This document shows, piece after piece, positions 57,899 through 64,000 of a stretch of DNA of 64,000 nucleotides (positions within the stretch are counted from its first letter, which is position 1; every line of letters starts with the position of its first letter). A program made the position numbers and the translations under genes. The DNA lies in NCBI GenBank assembly GCA_014529385.2, contig CM043964.1, positions 103,961,587-104,025,586 of the forward strand, in the 5' to 3' direction. Under the pieces are notes generated by a model that saw only the letters and a program-made list of their open reading frames with translations, searched no databases and was not told the DNA's origin. Source of the stretch: Adiantum capillus-veneris. Taxonomy: Eukaryota; Streptophyta; Polypodiopsida; Polypodiales; Pteridaceae.

Positions 57899-59505
57899 AT
57901 GAATGCAGAGCTGTTTATTGATTCTACATACCATCTTGAACCGTATGACGATGTAGATAACAAATGTTATGACAACCCTAATGAGCTAGAGGAAAGGCTA
58001 TCTGATGTAACGTTTTACAATTTTCCAAATCAAAAACCGAGATGTCAAGCACATTACAAAAAACAGAGAGAAACTCCCAAGGCCAAAGATAACCCAATGT
58101 CAAACTTAAAAAACAGAATAGAATTCTTATCTTTGTTAAAGTCAAAAGGCTGCATTAAAAACAAAATATCAGCTTAGTTCTCTCAAGATCGAGACCCAAG
58201 GACAAAAGACAGTCCTAGGGATGTGAAAGAAAGAAAGGAAAGGCTGAAAGCAGAAACTAAATCAAAGAAAAGGGAAACAGAATCAAAAATGGAAGAGCCG
58301 AAATTGACAAAACTTGAACATAAGAAAAGGTACCAAGAGCTCAAGAAAACTCTAAGGAAATTTTGGACAACCAAAACAGACAACAGAGAGGATGAAAAAG
58401 ACAATATTAGAAACAATAGGAGTGTACCATCGCATTACAAAAAGTTCACAATTCAAGAACAAAAAATAGTGCTAACACAGCCCACAAGAGAGCGACGAGA
58501 GAAAGAGTCTTATGATGGGCTAGAAGATGTAAAGAAAGTAGACTTAGCACAACCTAGAGAAACACCTCAACCTGTATACATGGCAATAGAAGACGAGGAG
58601 GAGGAACTTCTCAACGTTCTTCAAGAATATAAGGATGTGTTTGCATGGTCTTACAAGGACTTAAAGGGAGTGGATCCGACAATATGTCAGCATACTATCC
58701 CATTAAAACCTGATGCAAAGCCAAGCAGACAACAGCCTTATACATACAATTATACCTTTGGAAAGCGTATCAAGGAAGAGATTGATAAACTTAGGGGAGT
58801 GGAGTTTATCTATGAGATAGAACACATTGACTGGGTATCCCTAATCGTTGTTATACCTAAAAAGAATGGTAAACTCCAAGTATGCGTTAACCTCAAAAAA
58901 GTCCATGTAGCCACAATAAGGGATAACTATCCCTTGCCAATTACAGACCAAGTCCTTGAACGAGTGGCAGGAAAGCGTGCATATTCCTTCTTGGATGGGT
59001 TCTTTGGTTACAGTCAACTAGCAATTTCACTTGAGAACCAATATAAAATGGCATTTTCCACATAATGGGGCATATTTGCATATCGGGTCATGCCATTTGG
59101 GTTAACAAATGCACCTACCACCTTTCAAAGATTGATGGCACATGCCTTCAAGGAGTATTTGAGGAATATCTTGGAAATCTATATGGATGATCTATGTGTA
59201 CACTCTCTGCAAAGAGAAAAACATGTGGAACACCTCAAAAAGGTATTTGAGAAATGATGGACATATAGGATTTTCTTTAATCCAAAAAAATGCACTTTCA
59301 TGGTAAGACAAGGAGGAATCTTAGGGCATATTTTCTCAAAACATGGCATTTACACATATTTCAATAAGATTAAGGTGATTATTGAAATGCCTAAGCCGAT
59401 CAATGCAAAGCAAGTACAATGCTTCATGGGACAATGTGGCTATTATACAGGAGGTTCATACACATGTATGCAATTATTGCACAACCACTGTATAGACTTC
59501 TTGTG
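57899..59505 (+). pseudogene. E3 N-terminal region and reverse transcriptase, broken
   Basis: A charged 93-codon piece (57899-58177, no known domain) is followed by a Lys/Glu-rich coiled-coil-like region (58223-58500). RT then starts with DVFAWSYKDLKGVDPTICQH (near 58635), parallel to E1 near 6420. RT motifs: WVSLIVVIPKKNGKLQVC (58830), SFLDGFFGYSQLAISLE (58985), MPFGLTNAPTTFQRL (59090) and the catalytic YMDDLCVHS (59180). In-frame stops lie after 59062 and near 59256, and the thumb (GGILGHIFSKHGI, 59310) is followed by damage near 59450. Confidence 0.85.
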
Positions 59506-59509
59506 ATGT

Positions 59510-61777
59510 TTGAATGGACACATAAATGCGAGGAATATTTTAAGAAATTTAAAAGATGCCCTTGTATCCGGTCAAGTTCTACGAGCACCTGATCGGGAAA
59601 AAATATTTCACATCCATATAGATGCTTCTACATTTGCTATTGGATGTATTCTGGCTCAATCGGGAGAGGGAACTATGGATTTCCCAGTCAGCTATTCTAG
59701 TCGATAACTAAATACTTCCGAAAGGAATTACACCACCACTTAGAGAGAATGACTTGGAATGATTTATGACGTTAAGAAATTTCGGCATTACCTACTCACA
59801 AATAAGTTTGTGTTTTTTACAGACCATCAAGTCCTTTTATACCTTGTTAACAAACCATGCAATACTGGACGAATCGTAAGATGGTTCATAATATTGTTAG
59901 AGTTTGACTTTACTGTAGTGGTAAAGAAGGAGAAGACACACCTTTGTGCAGATCACCTCTCTCGATTACCTAATGGAGACGATCCAGAGGGAGTGGATGA
60001 TGACCTACCTGATGCATACCTTTTCAATATAGAAATGGTACCTAAGTGGTCCCAAGAGATTGTCAAGCTACTATCACAGTGTGGAGAATTTGATAAGACA
60101 GGCCTAGACCTTAAACGACGAACAATTTCCCAAGCTAAGAACTTTCAGGTGGTTGGGGGACGTTTATATAATCTAGGTTCTGACGGCATTCTAAGAGTGT
60201 GCATAAACCCTGAGGAATATGGAACATATTTGTTGGAAGCGCATATCCAAGCAGTAATGTTTCATTGTTCAGCAAAAAAAACTTTCCAAAGACTGCGGCA
60301 ATTGGGAGTGTATTGGTGGACTATGTGTTCATGATTATGTCACTAGTTGTGGCAAATGCAGATCAAGCCCACCCATTGAACATGCCACATTGTTTCAAAT
60401 AACACTTACCCCAGCATGGAGTCAATACATTGTTGACTATTTAGAAAGGAAAACATTTCCTAAAAATATCATCAAAGCACGACAGAAAATGATAGAAAGA
60501 GAAGCTCGCAATTTCACTCTTATTGAAAATCAACTGTGTAAAAGGGGAAAGGATAACCAGCTTAGGTTGTGTGCAGCGGAGAACATGTATGTTCCAATCC
60601 TGGAACAAGCACATGGAGGGATTAGTGGAGGCCATTTCTTACGGGAGAAGACAACAAAAATTGTACTAACATCGAGAAAAGGTGGCCAACATTACATATG
60701 GACACAAACGAGTATACAAAACGATGTGAGTCTTGTCAAAGAACCAACGTACCGATAAAACGGGATGAGATGCCCTTACGGCCAATGATGGGAGCGAGAG
60801 CCTTTTCCAAGTGGGGAGTAGACTTTGTAGGGCCAATATCACCCCTTGCGTACAAAACACATGCCTAGTATATCATTGTAGCCACAGACTACCTAACAAA
60901 ATGGATAGAAGGTAAAGCTACACCAAAGGCTGATGCTAGGACTACTACACAATTTTTGTACGAAAATATCTTTGTGAGATATGGTCTACCTATAGAAATT
61001 GTCAGTGATCAAGGCACACATTTCATAAACAAGATAATTGAAAATCTTCTTGAACACTTCATCATAGTTCATAAGAAGTCAGCTCCCTACCACCCACAGG
61101 ATAATGAGGCCACAAATAAGACTCTATGCACAATAATAACCAAGATGGTATTAGAGTCTAGAACGGATTGGGATCAGAAACTACATTCAACTTTATGGGC
61201 GTATAGAATAGCTTACAAAACCTCGATAGGCACAACACCGTACAACATGGTGTTTGGCCTTAATGTTATACTACCTATGGAATTTCTAATCCCAACCCTA
61301 AGAACAACAAAATGTCTAGAGTGGACTGGTCATGAAATGTCCTCACGTATAGATGACCTTGAACAGCTAGATGAGCTTTGCTTGAAGGTAGTAGCTTCTA
61401 TCTATGCACAAAAACAAAAGCAAAAAGAATTTTTTTGATAAGCATGTACTTTCCAAAAATTCAAAACAGGCCATTATGTCTTGGTTTATACGTTGAAACA
61501 ACATGCAAAGAAACTTAAAAAGCGAGGGATGGGACCCTTTGTGATTAAAGATTTATCACCAAGCGGTGCCGCCAAGCTTGCTACATTGGATGGGGAGGAA
61601 ATGCCTAACTGGCTAAGGGGTTGCCGACTAAAAAGATTCCATCTACCACTAACCCCAAACATGCTCCAACAAATCCATCAAGCAAAGAAAAAGACAGAAG
61701 AAAAACAGAACATTATTGCAGAAGCTCAAGCAGAGGCTAAAGAAAGGGTAGCAAAAAAGAAGCTTCTTCGACGATAA
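59510..61777 (+). pseudogene. E3 RNase H and integrase with two zinc modules, broken
   Basis: RNase H: HIHIDASTFAIGCILAQSG (59610) to CADHLSRLPNGDD (59947). Two successive, different zinc modules follow. The first (about 60030-60395) has LLEAHIQAVMFHC and, after one frameshift near 60330, SCGKC. The second (60400-60760) has ILEQAHGGISGGHF and then, after another shift, RCESCQ. Each begins with a WSQxIV motif. The integrase core follows: WGVDFVGPIS (60813), one stop near 60868, EIVSDQGTHFIN (60997) and HPQDNEATNKT (61092), with about three residues missing before the catalytic Glu compared with E1. The C-terminal domain (61481-61777) has KRGMGPFVIKDL and a Lys/Ala-rich end. Confidence 0.85.
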
Positions 61778-61849
61778 CTACATGGACCGTCTCTAAAGAT
61801 AAATGCAATTTGTGTCACAAAATTTGACAAAGAGACCATACAGAAGCCT

Positions 61850-62861
61850 GAAATTGATATCAAAATTGGAAACAATCAAGTGAAGGCAACAACGATACTT
61901 GATTCGGGAGCTTAAGGCAACTTGATCTCCTACAACCTTTACAAGAAACTTCAACTTGACAACCAATTACAGAGGATGACGAATGAGCTCCAAAGTTATC
62001 CAAAACATCTGATTAAAGTTTTGGGATGGACAGTGATCAGACTACATATCAATCAACATGACTATCCACATAAATTTTATGTGGTCGAAGATACGAGCAC
62101 ACAACATGCAATTTTGCTAGGGAAACCTTGGCAGAAAATTTATAAGGTACAACTTGACTGGTGTCACAACACTGCCAATATACAATGTGACTCGGCAAAA
62201 CAACAAGTTCCTTTCTCTAAAAGGGCGGAAAAAGAACAATCAGTCCTGCAATTGCCAGACAAAGGTAAGCACATCTTACCAACAACCAAGGACCAAAAAG
62301 GAATTGCAAAAATCATGTCAGACAACAAGATCGTCCCAAAGGCAAAGACTCATAATACAAAGAACAAAAGTCACCAAAGTGTATACCAAAACAGACAATA
62401 GGGTCTGTACAACAAATCTATCAAGCAGATTTGGGTCCGAAAAGATCAATTGACCAAGGAGGAGAAACAAGAATTTAATTTTCAACCCTCCAACCATATA
62501 TTATACAAAAAGGAAGCCAAAACCAAACTCTTCCCAACCACAGATATGGATACCAAAGAAACTACTCATCATTCACAACCACCATACCAAAATCTGGATT
62601 CGAAAGCAACAAACTCAAGAACTACCAATACACAACTTCTACAACCGACAAAAGGCAAGTTTCAATCAACTACTATCGAAGGTTCAATGGTGGAGACCTA
62701 AGAAAAAGACAATCACAGATACCAACAGACTGATCAGTCTGGCTTCCCAAACTCTATTGACAATCAAAGAAATGGAAAGAATAGTTGAGAGCTTACTGTT
62801 CAGACAACTTTCCCAGGAGCATACATCATTGCAAAGCTTCAACATCGACATGGTCGACTAG
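61850..62861 (+). pseudogene. E3 post-integrase retropepsin-like domain and WxxK tail
   Basis: After the integrase, TTILDSGA is followed by a stop (61914-61916), then GNLISYNLYKKLQL (61919 on), VIRLHINQHDYPHKFYV and AILLGKPWQKIYKVQLDW (62110-62160). That is the order Asp-Ser-Gly ... hydrophobic-Leu-Gly expected of a retropepsin, and it parallels E1 (LLDTGAKYNLLSYGVW). The tail has four Trp motifs: IWVRK (TGG 62432), IWIPK (62547), IWIRK (62595) and WWRPK (62688). The first is in a different frame from the other three. The last three share one open frame that runs to a TAG at 62859-62861, overlapping the polypurine tract. Confidence 0.7.
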
Positions 62862-62873
62862 GAAGGGGGGAGG
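62860..62873 (+). promoter_or_regulatory. E1-type polypurine tract at the E3 polyprotein end
   Basis: AGGAAGGGGGGAGG, with the same 11-base core as both E1 tracts. No LTR start is evident directly after it. Confidence 0.65.
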
Positions 62874-64000
62874 AACCAACACGCTACAAGTGTAAAAAGG
62901 GCACTATTTTCCTTGAGTTTATGGATTTTAATGTTTGATTGCGATTATTTTGATAAAAATCGAACAGATATGCCCTAAAATATTGCGTAATAACAAGATG
63001 ACAAAGGACAAACACCAAGATGAGCCTCTAGGTGTGTGTATATATCTAAAATTAGAGGTTTTCAGGAAGAAAAGGCGAGAAAACGAAGCAATTCGACCAA
63101 AAATACTACAAATTGGTGTATATAGTGGGTTGTTATGATATTACCTAATTATCTCGATTTTTTGACATTTTCTGGATCAAATTAGATATTTTTCTTTATT
63201 TTTAATTATTTTTTCAACCAAAAACAAAGAAAAATAAAAAAAACAGGTGAAACGACACTTTGGCGAAAAAAGAAAAATATAGGAGTGGTCAATAAACAAT
63301 TGACAACTTATGGTGAAGACGGGGTGCAAATATGCGAAAAAGTTGCGGGAATCCAAATTGGCAGATCTTTGGCCAGTTGACAAATTTTTCAAAAACAGAG
63401 CAACCAGAGTCCAAATGAAGAAATTTCTGAGCCTAAAGTACATTTGGTAAAAAGTGGTCCAGGAACCTCGATATAAGTTCTTTTGGGCCCACTTAATAGC
63501 TCATTTTCATTATTCACAAGAGAGAGAGAGCTTGAGAGACCTAGAGCGATCGGATCTTCTGCAACTTCGTACGACGCACACGACACACCGATTGGCACCA
63601 GATATGAGAGGTAGGCTCGTTACCATGATTTTTTCTTGTCTACACTCTCTTTGTTGCGAAAAACTTCGCAAATCGGCAATGTAGCTTCGCGGGAAAAAAA
63701 CCCAAAAGAGTGCGTAATGCATCATCCACCCATGGGTTGCTACGAGACTTGATGGGGGGTTAACCCTAAGCTAAAAGAACACATCGACGACCTCCAATGT
63801 GGGTTTAGGCCAACCGGAAAAGAACCCTAACTTCTTTGGGCACGACAAAGACTGATCGGGGAAGAATGGCCGAAACAACGCAAAAATTCAGGAGAAGATA
63901 CATCTCAAGCATGTCTTTAAGTCAAGTAAGTCTCCGCCTGAATCCACCATCAAAAGTGGGTCAAAACATGGGGCAAAGCTTCGGGGCTGCAAAGTGTCAT
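62874..64000 (+). other. E3 3' tail, no gene recognised
   Basis: AT-rich to about 63500, then more GC-rich. No matching LTR sequence and no recognisable protein. Comparable in position to the 2-kb E1 tail but without visible similarity to it. Confidence 0.45.

Larger units (their letters stand above)
55747..64000 (+). mobile_element. E3: divergent, decayed relative of E1; 3' end outside window
   Basis: LTR end, primer site, a 1.5-kb leader with three palindromes, RT, RNase H, integrase with two zinc modules, a post-integrase retropepsin-like domain, a WxxK tail and an E1-type polypurine tract. Gag and the usual protease are absent. No second LTR could be matched up to 64000, so it probably lies beyond. 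RT similarity to E1 is clear but low (for example WVSLIVVIPKKNGKLQVC against WVSPIVIVPKKNGKLRVC). Confidence 0.8.

Noticed and set aside
63510-63725. Possible 3' LTR of E3 near the window end
   Set aside because: No stretch of 62874-64000 matches the sequence before the E3 primer site, and the ending CCGCCAACA is absent.

Overview
This is a heterochromatin-like stretch of a plant nuclear genome, made almost entirely of nested and decayed LTR retrotransposons. The lineages (Ty1/copia with an initiator-Met tRNA primer site; Ty3/gypsy with tRNA-Asp-type primer sites; chromodomain-bearing chromoviruses; a Tat-like element with two RNase H domains), the AT-rich sequence and long (GA)n and (CA)n tracts all fit a vascular plant. 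The species cannot be told. I saw no clear tRNA or rRNA gene and no CRISPR array. The only host-gene-like sequence is a broken, intron-containing gene at 21260-22715.

Layout. (1) 1-13063, + strand: E1, a large Ty3/gypsy element. Its 5' LTR is cut by the window edge, and it carries one uninterrupted 3115-codon polyprotein, a small downstream ORF and a 576-bp 3' LTR. The visible 192 bp of the 5' LTR read identical to the 3' LTR, so E1 is young. (2) 13064-16425, +: C1, a chromovirus remnant whose integrase region E1 entered. (3) 16426-21259: no gene recognised, apart from a minus-strand primer-site relic and simple repeats. (4) 21260-22715: host-like gene remnant. (5) 22716-37600, minus: C2, a second chromovirus copy, split by T (26430-33979, minus), a Tat-like element with 373/377-bp LTRs. 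C2 carries a 973-bp tandem duplication. (6) 37602-40300, +: C3, a third copy, joined to C2 in inverted orientation. (7) 40301-41386: a copia integrase scrap, then a lone LTR with a primer site. (8) 42050-45008, minus: E5, a decayed relative of E1. (9) 45561-49990, +: E6, a decayed chromovirus-type element. (10) 50151-55692, minus: a copia element with very short LTRs, one stop and two frameshifts. (11) about 55747-64000, +: E3, a divergent decayed relative of E1 lacking gag and the usual protease, whose 3' end leaves the window.

How the parts relate. E1 and E3 share an unusual plan: gag/pro (E1 only), RT, RNase H, integrase, a second retropepsin-like domain after the integrase, a tail with four spaced Trp-(Val/Ile)-x-Lys motifs, and an identical polypurine tract at or just after the polyprotein stop. 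E1 then has about 2 kb of extra sequence, with its own ORF, before a second copy of the same tract at the LTR. E3 also shows two divergent H2C2 zinc modules before its integrase core and three evenly spaced palindromes in its leader. These shared features are the best candidates in the window for an undescribed retrotransposon architecture.
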